From Gemmatimonadales bacterium (GTDB lineage Bacteria; Gemmatimonadota; Gemmatimonadetes; Gemmatimonadales; GWC2-71-9): a stretch of 64,000 nucleotides of DNA. The translations under genes and the position numbers were made by a program. The DNA is taken from assembly GCA_041390145.1 (NCBI GenBank), contig JAWKQM010000002.1:310001-374000 (forward strand), written 5' to 3'. This document shows positions 8,019 through 16,949 of the stretch, one piece after another; within the stretch, counting starts at the first letter, position 1, and every line of letters starts with the position of its first letter. Below the pieces are notes generated by a model that saw only the letters and a list, made by a program, of their open reading frames with translations, was not told the DNA's origin and did not search any database.

Positions 8019-11000
8019 CTACTTGGCGAAGTTGACGATCGTCATGCGCCCGACAAAGCGCGCATCGCCCGATTCGACGTGATAGAAGTACACTCCACTG
8101 GCGACGACCTGGTTGTTCCGGTTCCGGACGTTCCAGTCCAGCATGCCGCCCAGTTCGCTGGACTCGTAATTCAACACCCGGACCAGGACGCCGCTCGACG
8201 AATAGATGCGGACCGTCGCCTGCGTCGGCAGGTTCACGAACTTGATGACCTTCGAGGTGTAGTCCACCTCGTAGGCGCTGGTGACGTAATACGGATCCGG
8301 CACCGTGTGGATCTTCGTCAGGTCCAGGTTCGAGACGGTGTTGACCTGGTTGACGACGTCGTAGTTGGCGCGGAGTTCCGCCCCGATGGCGCTGAAGGTC
8401 CGGGTCGGCGCCGCCGGATCGGTGTTGGCCGACGAGAAGACGTACGGGCCGTAATCGCCACCGAATCCGTTACCACCTGTGATGGCAGCACCGATGTAGT
8501 CACGCATCGACCAGACCGTGCCGGCTGCCGGCAGGGTGCCGCCGGCATCGAGCATGAACTGGAAGATCCGGCTGTTGAGCAGCATGATGAAGCCGGGGTT
8601 TGCGGCCACCGGCGCGTTCTTGGCGCCGTAGGTCGCGTTGGCAAACGACGTCGTGATGAACGCCGTGGGGCCCGGAATCGCCGTGTTGTTCAGCGTGTAG
8701 GCCGTGCCGGCGCAGGGCACCAGCGACTGCGCACCGGGGAGCGACTTGAAGGGCTCAACACAGCCGAGGTCGGCATAGGTGAGTTCCAGGCGCGTATCGT
8801 AGCTGGTGGTGTTGTTGGCGTCCGAAGCATTCAGGAAGCCCCAACCGCCACGGTACGTGTCGGCATTGAACGGCACCGGCACATTGTGCGTGACATCGAT
8901 AACCGAGTCCACGGTCCCGCCGGCGCCCCAGTAGACGTTGTAGTCTGCCGCCCGGGTGGCTCCCGAAAGGATGCCCTCCCAGGTGCGGAACGTCGTCTGG
9001 ATGGTCTCATACGACGCGGGGGTGTGGATGACAACGACACCCGGGAGTTCACCGGCGTTGTTCCAGCCGGTGTTGTTCGGCTGGGTCACGTCCATCGTCT
9101 GCGTGGTGAAGTTGGCCGGGTTGCCGGAGTTCGGGTTGGCCATCGTCTCGTTGTTCTGGGGCGACGGGCCAGCGAACCACCGCGGGCCGTTGTAGGCGCA
9201 TTCCCGCGAGCTACCAAAGCCCGTGGCGCTATTGACGCAACCGCGACCCCAGCCACCAGTGTGGTAGGTGCCGTAGAGCTGCATCGTGGCCTGACCCTTG
9301 AGGGAATAGTTGCTGTTCCCGCCGTAGATCGAGGCCAGGCTCCCGTCGATCTGCACGGCGTCAAACGCCGCCGCGCCGGTGACCGTGCCCTGTGTGGACA
9401 CCTGTTCGAGGGAGATGGTCAACGGGGTGACGTTTGCCCCGTTGATCGCGGACATGAAGTACTGCACCGGGATGCCGTTGTAGGAATCACCCAGTGAGAT
9501 GCTGTCGAGGCGCACCGCGAAATTGCCGGGCGCCGAGATGACCGACTGCACGAAGTTCTCGAAGCCCACCGTCCAGGCGTTGGCCGGCGGCATCGGGCCG
9601 GAGAACCTGCCCGTGGCGGGATCGAGGGTGGGCCACGGCGCCGACGCGTTCAACTCGACGTCCCGGCCATAGATGCCGCTGGACAGGTTCGCCGTGTTCT
9701 GGTAGTTCGACGCGGGGGCCTGCGGCGTCACCGAGATGGTACCCGACTTCGGCGACTCGAGGCTGGTCGGACCGGATGCCCACGAGTTCACGTCAAACGC
9801 CGTGACCACGTAGAAGTAGCGGAAGTTGTTGCGAACCCCGTTGTCCACGAACACGAACGGGACGCCGGTGTTCGTCAGTTCCGGGTAACCGGAGCCGTTA
9901 CCGGTCACCACCGTATCGACGCCGGTCAGGATGGCGTTGCCGGTGGCGAGCTCGAGGCGATCGCCGAACTTCGTCATGATAAAGGGGCTGACGATGTTGT
10001 TCTCATTTGCGACGGTGCGCGGTACGCCCGGCGCCACCGGGTCATACGCGACCGGGCAGTCAGTGAAGATGTTGAGTTCCGGGGCGCAGGTATCCACCGG
10101 ATTGACGACGCCGTCGTAGTCGTTGAAGATGGTGCCGGCGTAGTCGAACTGCGCGACGAGCGAGAGGTCGTCGGGGTTGTCGGTGCGACCCCGGTAGACC
10201 CGGTACCCTTCGACGTCGTACTCACGATAGTTCGGGTCGTAAAGGGCGCTCGCGACGTCGGAGGCGACGGAGTAGTACGGGTCGCCCTGGACTTCGGACG
10301 GCGAGGGCTGCCACATGACCGTCACCTGATTGTTGCCCGGGATCAGGAAGAACGCCGGGGCAGTCGGGGCGAACGGCAGCAGGAACTTGGCATCGAACAC
10401 CGCCTGCGCGGTGTAGGACTTGCCGAGCAGCGACCCCGGGACCACGGTCCATTCCGGACCGAGGGCGCCGGCCTGTTCGTAGGTGCCGCTTCCGTCGAGG
10501 TCGGTCGCGGAAATGAACCCGGAAATGCTGTCCACCAGGTTGACGCCGCCAGCCATCAGCGTCGGGTTGCCGAGGATGGTCGGGTTCCCGGGCTTGACGT
10601 TGCCGCTGCCGCAGGCAGCGCCCGGCGCGGGACAGCCGCCCGGCACGGCCACCGGCGCCGCAAAGATGTAGGCGACGACGATCGAGCCCTGTCCGCCCGG
10701 CGGCAGCGAGAAGCCGCTGGAGGACTGGAAGAAGCGCATGTCGGCAGGCTGCGTGTTGTTGATCCAGCAGATCCGGCTTACCGCCGGATCGCCGGTGTTG
10801 CAGGGCTGGTCGCCGGCCGGGACCGAGATGTTACCGGAGAGATAGCGCCAGAGCTGGGTCGCGTTCTGCGGGTCGTTGAAGGCGCCGGGGAAGGGCGAGC
10901 CGTTCACCGTGTTGGAGAACAGCTGAATGGCGCCCGGGCCGTCGGGGCTCTTGAGGTACTTGATGCCCGCAAAGCCGGCGCCCGGCATGAACGGCGGCGC

Positions 11001-11978
11001 GAACGTGCTCGGGTCGAAGGTCCAGGAGACCTCGCCCGCGAAGCTCTGCACGTAGGTGTAGCCAAGCGCGAACGGCAGGTTGACGCTGGAGTAGTTCGTC
11101 CCGGCGGAGGCGACGTCCATGTCCGTGCCGAAGGCGGCGAAGAGATTGTCGATCGTGTACCCGCCCGTGGGGAGGGTGACGCCGAAGGTGGCGTTGTTCT
11201 TGGCCTGGAACTCCTGGGCCTTGTCGAGCAGGATCGACTGCATTTCCGGCCGGATGTTGACGTAATCGGCCGCGTTCGTCGTGGTGACGTTATAGAAGGT
11301 GTAGATGAAGTAAATGATGTCTTCATTGCCGGTCGGGAAGTTCCACCCCATACCACGGGTTTCCACGACGATGCCGAGCGGGTGTGAGCGTCCGGCATTC
11401 AGCGCCGGGTCGCCGTCCCACGACATCCACCAGACGTCGCCCTGCGAGGCCTGCTCGCGCCGGCTGGCGGCCGTGCCGGTCAGCAGGGGGCTGAAGAGGT
11501 CCGCGCTGGCGTCGCCGAAGGGGACGTAGCCCGCTTCGGGCAGGTCCTGGAAGTCGGCGGGATTGGCCGTGTTGTAGATCGGCTCCACCTGCGTGCCGTG
11601 CTGGGTGGTTCCCTTCGGATCGAAGAAGAACGCGCCAGTGGTGTCGCCGGCCCAGGGGCCGCCATCGGCCCCGACCACGCCGGCGAGCTGGAGGCCGGTG
11701 TTGAAGATGTACTGGTCGGCGGTGCCCTTCGGCCAGAAGCCGCCACCGATGGTGGAGGAGTTGGTCGAGTCGACGCAGATCTGGCCGTCAGACGACAGAC
11801 CGCAATAGATCCGGTTGATGGTCATGGCGCCCAGGGGCCGGGCGAAGAGCCGGAATCCTGTGGCCTTCTTGGCCCCCGGCTCCGGCTTGGCCATGGCAGG
11901 CGACGGCAGTGCCGCCGCGAGCGCAAGCGCCAGCAGGCTTGCCAGAATGACGCCCCTCTTACGGAATGGTGAGTGCAT
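8019..11978 (-). CDS. Giant secreted protein with T9SS-type C-terminal sorting domain
   Basis: 1319-aa exported protein. The start at 11978 gives a clear signal peptide (MHSPFRKRGVILASLLALAL...SPAMA) with GAGAGG upstream; the frame could be extended 30 codons but those are Arg-rich and unlikely. The body is rich in Asn, Gly, Thr and aromatic residues, typical of surface beta-structure, with a fibronectin-like part (VTVMWQPSPSE, DVEGYRVYRGRTDNPDDLSL). The last ~85 residues (VRIYSSSGVLVRVL, GGMLDWNVRNRNNQVVASG, VYFYHVESGDARFVGRMTI) match the FlgD-like/T9SS type A sorting domain pattern. No enzymatic motif was recognised. It sits between a TonB receptor and a PorV-like gene; an exported, surface-attached binding or matrix protein is inferred. 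Confidence 0.82.
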   Translation of the reverse strand: MHSPFRKRGVILASLLALALAAALPSPAMAKPEPGAKKATGFRLFARPLGAMTINRIYCGLSSDGQICVDSTNSSTIGGGFWPKGTADQYIFNTGLQLAGVVGADGGPWAGDTTGAFFFDPKGTTQHGTQVEPIYNTANPADFQDLPEAGYVPFGDASADLFSPLLTGTAASRREQASQGDVWWMSWDGDPALNAGRSHPLGIVVETRGMGWNFPTGNEDIIYFIYTFYNVTTTNAADYVNIRPEMQSILLDKAQEFQAKNNATFGVTLPTGGYTIDNLFAAFGTDMDVASAGTNYSSVNLPFALGYTYVQSFAGEVSWTFDPSTFAPPFMPGAGFAGIKYLKSPDGPGAIQLFSNTVNGSPFPGAFNDPQNATQLWRYLSGNISVPAGDQPCNTGDPAVSRICWINNTQPADMRFFQSSSGFSLPPGGQGSIVVAYIFAAPVAVPGGCPAPGAACGSGNVKPGNPTILGNPTLMAGGVNLVDSISGFISATDLDGSGTYEQAGALGPEWTVVPGSLLGKSYTAQAVFDAKFLLPFAPTAPAFFLIPGNNQVTVMWQPSPSEVQGDPYYSVASDVASALYDPNYREYDVEGYRVYRGRTDNPDDLSLVAQFDYAGTIFNDYDGVVNPVDTCAPELNIFTDCPVAYDPVAPGVPRTVANENNIVSPFIMTKFGDRLELATGNAILTGVDTVVTGNGSGYPELTNTGVPFVFVDNGVRNNFRYFYVVTAFDVNSWASGPTSLESPKSGTISVTPQAPASNYQNTANLSSGIYGRDVELNASAPWPTLDPATGRFSGPMPPANAWTVGFENFVQSVISAPGNFAVRLDSISLGDSYNGIPVQYFMSAINGANVTPLTISLEQVSTQGTVTGAAAFDAVQIDGSLASIYGGNSNYSLKGQATMQLYGTYHTGGWGRGCVNSATGFGSSRECAYNGPRWFAGPSPQNNETMANPNSGNPANFTTQTMDVTQPNNTGWNNAGELPGVVVIHTPASYETIQTTFRTWEGILSGATRAADYNVYWGAGGTVDSVIDVTHNVPVPFNADTYRGGWGFLNASDANNTTSYDTRLELTYADLGCVEPFKSLPGAQSLVPCAGTAYTLNNTAIPGPTAFITTSFANATYGAKNAPVAANPGFIMLLNSRIFQFMLDAGGTLPAAGTVWSMRDYIGAAITGGNGFGGDYGPYVFSSANTDPAAPTRTFSAIGAELRANYDVVNQVNTVSNLDLTKIHTVPDPYYVTSAYEVDYTSKVIKFVNLPTQATVRIYSSSGVLVRVLNYESSELGGMLDWNVRNRNNQVVASGVYFYHVESGDARFVGRMTIVNFAK

Positions 11979-12015
11979 TGCATCCTCTCTCAGATGAATA
12001 CTGTTCGGCTGGACG

Positions 12016-12046
12016 GGGGGACGGCGCCGTTCGGCGCGCCGCCCCC
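12016..12046 (-). other. Intercistronic hairpin, 11-bp stem with one bulged A
   Basis: GGGGG-(A)-CGGCGC pairs with GCGCCGCCCCC across an 8-nt loop. It lies in the 91-bp gap between the TonB receptor gene and the 1319-aa secreted-protein gene. It is very GC-rich and lacks a U-tract, and it is the third such hairpin at a junction in this block. Confidence 0.5.
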
Positions 12047-12069
12047 TCCTCCGCCGTGGATCATTCACG

Positions 12070-15000
12070 TTAGAAATTGAGCTCCAACCCGAGTCGGATC
12101 CGGCGTGGCGCGGCGGTGAAGCTCGCCTCGCTGCGGTTGGTGTAGTACAGAGCTTCCGACGCGCGCCGCTGCTCGGCCTGGGTGAACGTGCCGTCGCCGT
12201 TGCCGAAACGCTCCTCGGCCCGGATCAGGTAGATGCAGTTCGGCGCAGCCGCCTTGCCGTCCTGGGTGACCCAGTTGCCGCAGGCGCCGGTGCTCGGCAG
12301 GATCATGTCGCCGTTGGCCGTGTAGGCGCTGCCACCATTGTTCGCCTTCGCCTCGTCGGCGTAGCCCGAGGAGTCGCCCGACCACGTTTCGTTCAGCTCC
12401 GCCGTGTTCTGGATGCTGTTGTTCTCGGCGAAGACCGCGGTCGTGTTGGTGAAGTTGAACAGGTTGCGGACGTCCACGTACCCGGTCAGGTCGACCCCGC
12501 CGAACCGGAAGCCCTTGGTGACCCGGAGGTCGGCGTTCCGGAAGGTCGGCAGGCGTGAACCGTTCACGTCGCCCTGGAACTGACGGGCGCAGACGCCGGT
12601 CGAGATCACCGACTCGTTGCCGGTTTCCACCGGGCAGCGAGTGTAGGCCGTGCCGCTGGCTACACGGAACGTCGCATAGAAGCCGACGTTCTCAAGGATG
12701 GAGCCCATGGTCGAGCCCGCATTCCACTCGTTCGGGAAGGTCATCGAGAACGAGCCGGCCAGGTTGTGCGGCCGGGTGTAGGTCGTCGGCAGGTAGGCCG
12801 ACGGCGGCGGGTCGTTACCACCGCTGATCTGGTTGACGATTCGCGAGCCGAAGTTGATGTACGTGAACGGATCTGAACCGGTGTTCTTGGCGTCGCTGAA
12901 GGAGTACGCCAGCGTGCCGTTGAACAGGCTGCCGATCCGCTTGTCCACCCGAATGTCGAAGCCGCGGTAGTTCCCGTAGTCCGCGTTCGTCATCATGCGG
13001 ATGTCCTGGTTCTGCAGCTTGAGCGGATCGTAGAGCGACAGCAGACGGCCGGCCTGGTTGGCCTGGGCGTCGCGGTTGTAGGCCGAGAAGTCGAGCACGA
13101 AGTCATCCGAGAAGGCGTGCCGGATGCCGAACTCGAAGGTGATCGTGGTGCCGAAGTCCAGGTCCGATCCATAGACGTGGTTGGTGTTCGTCACGGCCAG
13201 GTCGGTGTTGATCCCGCCGAGCACCAGCGCAAAGTCCGGCGGCTGGACCTGGTGGGCGTAGGAGAACCGCATGTTGGTGCGGTCGCTCACCGGGAACGAC
13301 ACCTGGATGTGTGGCGACAGGTAGTCGTGCGACTGGTCCGGCGTGTAGATGGTGTCGAGCGACGCCTGGATATCGTTCGGATCCCAGAGCGGGTTGCTCG
13401 AAATACGGACCGTCGGCTGGCACGCGCCCGTCGAGTCGCAGTACTGCGGGTGCGAGGCATTGGAGTTGTAGTAGTCGTACCGGAGGCCGGCCACGAGGAC
13501 CACGTCGCCGAGGTCGAGCCGGTCTTCCGCATACCCGGTGTAGGCCACCGGCTTCTCCATGTAGAAATCAGAGAAGGCCTGACTGGTCATCTGCGAGGAG
13601 TAGGACTTGATGTCGTAGTTGGTAAAGCCGCCGCCGATCTTGAGGCGGTTGTACCGATCGACCTGCCAGTCGAGGTTGGCAGCGCCAAGGAACCGGTTTT
13701 CCTGGTTCAGGAAGAGCCGGCCCGTCGGGCCACCGGCTTCGGAGAAGCCGAGGAGGCCGTAGGCATTGTTCCGCCACTTGTCGACCAGGGAGTACTGGGC
13801 GGTGTTCTCCAAGTCGTACGGGGAACGCCGGCTGCCCGCCTTGTTCTGCTGGAAGTTGTCGAGCAAGTCCTGGTTGAGCGGGAAGTTGTCGAAGTCGAAC
13901 TGGTACTTCAGGGGCGAGATCATGAACCCGCCGAACGGGTTGCGGCTGTCGACCTCGGACGCCCGGGTCAACGGCGACTGGATGAACTCGTCCATCTGGT
14001 ACGACAGCGTGACGTCGAGCGCCAGGGCCCGCGCCGAGGACTTCGCCAGGTTCTGGGTCCAGCCGAGGGTGTAGACCCGGTTGGTGCCCGTGTTCCCGAA
14101 GATATCCTGCGGGTTGTACAGGTTCGCATACGTGAAGTTGCGTCCCTGGGCCTGGCTGGCGTTCGCGCTGAGGAAGATGCGCGAGCCCGCGCCGTAGGTG
14201 TAGTTCAGCTTGCCCTGGACGGCGTAATTCGAGTTGGCCGTGCCAGGCAGGCGGATCCCCTGACAATCCACGCCGTAGTTATTGGCGATGTCCGGGTTGG
14301 TGCTGTTCTGGATGTTGATTCCGGCGTAGCTCATGGTCTGGTCGCACTTGCCGGTATAGACGGCGAAGTTGTCGACCGTCACGAACGTCGTGTCGGAGGT
14401 CGCGTTGCCGAGTTCGCTGGGAACCGCCACGATGGTGTCGGTACCGGCCTGAACGAAGTACGGCGAGTTAGCCCGGTCCTGCCCGGCGCCCGTGCTGGCG
14501 GCGCCTTCGAGCGCACCGCTGACGAAGAACGACAGGTTGTTGACGATCGGGCCGCCGAGGCTGGCGGTGACCCGGTTGAAGCCGAGGCTCACGCTGTTGC
14601 CGAAGAGCCCGTCGGACTCAAAGCCGACCGCGCCGCTGAACTTGTCGCCGCCGGTCCGGGTTGAGATCGAGATGATGCCCGACTGCGCGCCGCCGAACTG
14701 CGCGGACGAGGCGCCCGTCGTGATCGAGGCGTCTTCGAAGCCGTTGGTGCCGATGGAGAGCGTGTTGCCGCCAGCGGTGACGAATCCGCCGCCGCGGTTG
14801 CCCGCGCCAACCGGCACACCGTCAACGTACACGGCCTGCTCGTCGGTCCGGCCGCCACGAATGGAGAGCGTCCCGCCGCCGGTGCTCGCCACGACGCCCG
14901 GCTGCAACGCCAGGGCGTTGGTGATCCGGTCGACCGGCAGCTTCTCGGTGTAATTGCCCTGCACGGACTGCTTGGTGGTGACCGCGTCTCGCGGCACCAG

Positions 15001-15396
15001 CTCGTTCTGCGCCGCCACGACCGTGATTTCGGTCACTTCGACGGGCGTGGACTCCATCGTGATGTCGGCCGTGATCGTCTGGCCGGAGAGGACGCGGAGG
15101 TCGGTGACCTGCGTCTTCTTGTACCCGATGAAGGATGCCTGCAGCGTGACGCTGCCGGCGGGAACGAGGTTGATGAAGTAGTAGCCGTCGGCGTTGGTCT
15201 GCGCGCCGAACTTGGTACCGATGATGATGACCTGCGCGTTCGCGATTGGCGCGCCCTGCTGGTCGCGCACCTTGCCTTCAATCTTACCAGTCGAGGCCTG
15301 GGCGAAGAGCGTCGAGGCTCCCGTCACCAGAACGACTGCCGTCAACGCAAGGTACCGCGCTGCACGGGTGAAGGCGCTCACACAACTTTGCTTCAT
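12070..15396 (-). CDS. TonB-dependent receptor with carboxypeptidase-regulatory-like N-terminal domain (SusC/CirA-like)
   Basis: 1108-aa outer-membrane receptor. The start at 15396 is set by GGAGG nine bases upstream and gives a signal peptide ending in TLFAQA; the frame is open for another 58 codons upstream but these run through the leader. Order of parts: CarboxypepD_reg-like domain (IEGKVRDQQGAPIANAQVII, about residues 36-125), plug (VTEITVVAAQNE, LALQPGVVASTGGGTLSIRG, DEQAVYVDGVPVG), then a ~900-residue 22-strand barrel ending in the Phe-terminated strand RIRLGLELNF. It imports a ligand too large for porins using TonB energy; the ligand is unknown. It heads the block that includes the T9SS-type and PorV-like genes. 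Confidence 0.92.
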   Translation of the reverse strand: MKQSCVSAFTRAARYLALTAVVLVTGASTLFAQASTGKIEGKVRDQQGAPIANAQVIIIGTKFGAQTNADGYYFINLVPAGSVTLQASFIGYKKTQVTDLRVLSGQTITADITMESTPVEVTEITVVAAQNELVPRDAVTTKQSVQGNYTEKLPVDRITNALALQPGVVASTGGGTLSIRGGRTDEQAVYVDGVPVGAGNRGGGFVTAGGNTLSIGTNGFEDASITTGASSAQFGGAQSGIISISTRTGGDKFSGAVGFESDGLFGNSVSLGFNRVTASLGGPIVNNLSFFVSGALEGAASTGAGQDRANSPYFVQAGTDTIVAVPSELGNATSDTTFVTVDNFAVYTGKCDQTMSYAGINIQNSTNPDIANNYGVDCQGIRLPGTANSNYAVQGKLNYTYGAGSRIFLSANASQAQGRNFTYANLYNPQDIFGNTGTNRVYTLGWTQNLAKSSARALALDVTLSYQMDEFIQSPLTRASEVDSRNPFGGFMISPLKYQFDFDNFPLNQDLLDNFQQNKAGSRRSPYDLENTAQYSLVDKWRNNAYGLLGFSEAGGPTGRLFLNQENRFLGAANLDWQVDRYNRLKIGGGFTNYDIKSYSSQMTSQAFSDFYMEKPVAYTGYAEDRLDLGDVVLVAGLRYDYYNSNASHPQYCDSTGACQPTVRISSNPLWDPNDIQASLDTIYTPDQSHDYLSPHIQVSFPVSDRTNMRFSYAHQVQPPDFALVLGGINTDLAVTNTNHVYGSDLDFGTTITFEFGIRHAFSDDFVLDFSAYNRDAQANQAGRLLSLYDPLKLQNQDIRMMTNADYGNYRGFDIRVDKRIGSLFNGTLAYSFSDAKNTGSDPFTYINFGSRIVNQISGGNDPPPSAYLPTTYTRPHNLAGSFSMTFPNEWNAGSTMGSILENVGFYATFRVASGTAYTRCPVETGNESVISTGVCARQFQGDVNGSRLPTFRNADLRVTKGFRFGGVDLTGYVDVRNLFNFTNTTAVFAENNSIQNTAELNETWSGDSSGYADEAKANNGGSAYTANGDMILPSTGACGNWVTQDGKAAAPNCIYLIRAEERFGNGDGTFTQAEQRRASEALYYTNRSEASFTAAPRRIRLGLELNF

Positions 15397-15596
15397 GGAC
15401 ACGTCCTCCAAAGGTGTGAACCCAGTGTTGCCTGCGAATCGAACAACGAAATGCACGCGCTTCCCTCCTTGCGCTTGAAGCGCCGAGTTGGGGAATGCGA
15501 CTGCGGATACGCCGGACAAGCCGGCGGGAGAAAACCACACGTAGGGTGCTGCGATGATGTTTCGAGACAACCGACCGCGGCCCGGTCAGCTTCATC

Positions 15597-15625
15597 AATA
15601 TGACGTGACCGAAATCACGTGTCAA
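15597..15625 (-). promoter_or_regulatory. Sigma70-type promoter of the TonB receptor block
   Basis: Read on the minus strand: -35 TTGACA (15620-15625, exact consensus), a 17-bp spacer, and -10 CATATT (15597-15602, four of six consensus bases). The predicted start of transcription is near 15590, about 190 nt before the receptor ATG. Confidence 0.65.
15603..15620. promoter_or_regulatory. Crp/Fnr-like inverted repeat inside the promoter spacer
   Basis: ACGTGA-CCGAAA-TCACGT: perfect 6-bp arms around a 6-bp centre, with the GTGA-N6-TCAC core typical of Crp/Fnr-superfamily operators. It fills exactly the spacer between the -10 and -35 boxes, where binding would be expected to repress. The regulator itself is not in the window. 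Confidence 0.5.
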
Positions 15626-15764
15626 GGAACTGTCACGAACCAGAATGAGACAGGACCCGGGTGTAACTAGATGCAACAAACCGGGATGGGACGATGCGGA
15701 GCAGTGCGGCCACTACCCCGCCCGACAAGCTTATCCCCCGATTTCAGATTTGGGAAGGGGGGGG

Positions 15765-16949
15765 CTACCCCCCAATCTTGATCAGCTCCCGCTGGGGGGC
15801 GGCCGGGGTCACTTCCGGGCCGTCCGGACCCCAGTACATGTTGATCTCGCTTCGGACCCCGATCCGCCCAGATATATAGATACCCGGCTCCACCGAGAAG
15901 CCGACCCCCGGCATCAGGACCCGGTCGTCATGGGTCTCGTAGTCGTCCAGATGGGGGCCAGAGCCGTGGAGGTCCCGGTCGATGGAGTGGCCTGTCCGGT
16001 GCACGAAGTACTCCCCGTACCCCGCCTTCTCGATCACCCCGCGCGCCGCCCGGTCCCCCTCGAAGCCGCCCACCGGGCGCCCCTCCCTCGCCCCCTGTTG
16101 TACCGCGGCGATCGCGGCATCCCGGGCGTCCCGCACGGTCCGCCAGACCTCCTCGACCTCCGCCGGGACCTCGGTCCCTGAGAACCCCATCCAGGTCTGG
16201 TCGGCGAAGACGGTCGTGGTGCTGCCCTTCCCACCCCACAGATCGAGGAGGATGACCTGGTTCTTGGCGAGCGTGGCGTCCTTGCCCGCCTCAGGCTCGT
16301 AGTGCGGGTTGGCGGCGTTGGCGCCGAAGCCCACGATGGGCAATGTGGTCAGCTTCAGTCCCCGAGCCTCCATGGCCGCCACCACCCTGGCCTGCAGCGC
16401 GGTCTCCGTCAGCCCCGTGCCCCCCTGCGTGACGGCCCAGGCGAGCTCGCTGCGCGCAATGTCCGCCAGCGCCTCAGCCGCATACCGATGGTCAGCCAGC
16501 TCCGCGGCGCTCCATCGCGACGCAAACCGGGTCACCAGCCCCGACGAGGGCACGACGGTCCCCCCGAGCTTGGTGATGAGCTGGATGACCCCGTGGGGCA
16601 CCCGGTCGAGGTAGGGAACGGCGTCGTCGGGTGAGATCTCCATCGCCAGGGTACGGCCCTTGACGATCGAGCCCAGCGCGGCGTGCAACTCCTCCCACCG
16701 GGCGTAGGGCAAGAGCTTGCCGGGAAACCCCTCGAGGGGCTGCATCTCGATCTTGTGGACGACCGCCACCGGCTCCCCGTCCCGGGGCAGCAGCACAAAG
16801 AGCCGGCGGCTCCCCATCCCGCCCAGACCGAGCACCCGGCCGGCCACGGGATTGAGACCGTGGAAGTCGAACAGAAGCCAGCCGTCGGCGCCAACCGCGT
16901 CGAGCCCGTCGGCCAGCTGCTTGCGATCGGGCAATGCCTGGGAGCTCAT
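15765..16949 (-). CDS. M24 family metallopeptidase (Xaa-Pro aminopeptidase-like)
   Basis: 394-aa cytoplasmic protein with a creatinase-like N-terminal domain (about 1-155) and a pita-bread catalytic domain. The five metal ligands are in place: Asp236 (VILLDLW), Asp250 (TTVFADQTW), His321 (HRTGHSID), Glu354 (FSVEPGIYI) and Glu368 (VRSEINMYW). It should cleave N-terminal residues preceding proline; the second Asp context (ADQTW) differs from the usual DxTRT, so substrate range is open. The start at 16949 overlaps the stop of the upstream V4R-like gene as ATGA, with GAGGGG upstream, showing translational coupling. Confidence 0.88.
   Translation of the reverse strand: MSSQALPDRKQLADGLDAVGADGWLLFDFHGLNPVAGRVLGLGGMGSRRLFVLLPRDGEPVAVVHKIEMQPLEGFPGKLLPYARWEELHAALGSIVKGRTLAMEISPDDAVPYLDRVPHGVIQLITKLGGTVVPSSGLVTRFASRWSAAELADHRYAAEALADIARSELAWAVTQGGTGLTETALQARVVAAMEARGLKLTTLPIVGFGANAANPHYEPEAGKDATLAKNQVILLDLWGGKGSTTTVFADQTWMGFSGTEVPAEVEEVWRTVRDARDAAIAAVQQGAREGRPVGGFEGDRAARGVIEKAGYGEYFVHRTGHSIDRDLHGSGPHLDDYETHDDRVLMPGVGFSVEPGIYISGRIGVRSEINMYWGPDGPEVTPAAPQRELIKIGG

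Larger units (their letters stand above)
15397..15764. other. Intergenic region: promoter and ~190-nt leader of the TonB receptor block
   Basis: This 368-bp stretch lies between the receptor start and the end of the upstream M24 peptidase gene. It holds a sigma70-like promoter at 15597-15625 (minus strand), leaving a leader of about 190 nt. The leader contains a 6-bp stem CGCCGG/CCGGCG at 15510-15526 and a near-perfect palindrome GCGCTTGAAGCGC at 15471-15483. The part between 15626 and 15764 shows nothing coding; a G-run at 15755-15762 is next to the peptidase stop. No known riboswitch pattern was recognised in the leader. Confidence 0.6.

Noticed and set aside
13117..14664. A 515-codon plus-strand open frame inside the TonB receptor region
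   Set aside because: It is a shadow of the receptor barrel; the text is Val/Arg/Glu-rich without motif.
12070..15396. Insertion sequence or prophage origin of the large minus-strand block
   Set aside because: No transposase, integrase, terminal repeats or target duplications were seen, and the GC-rich codon use looks like that of the neighbours.
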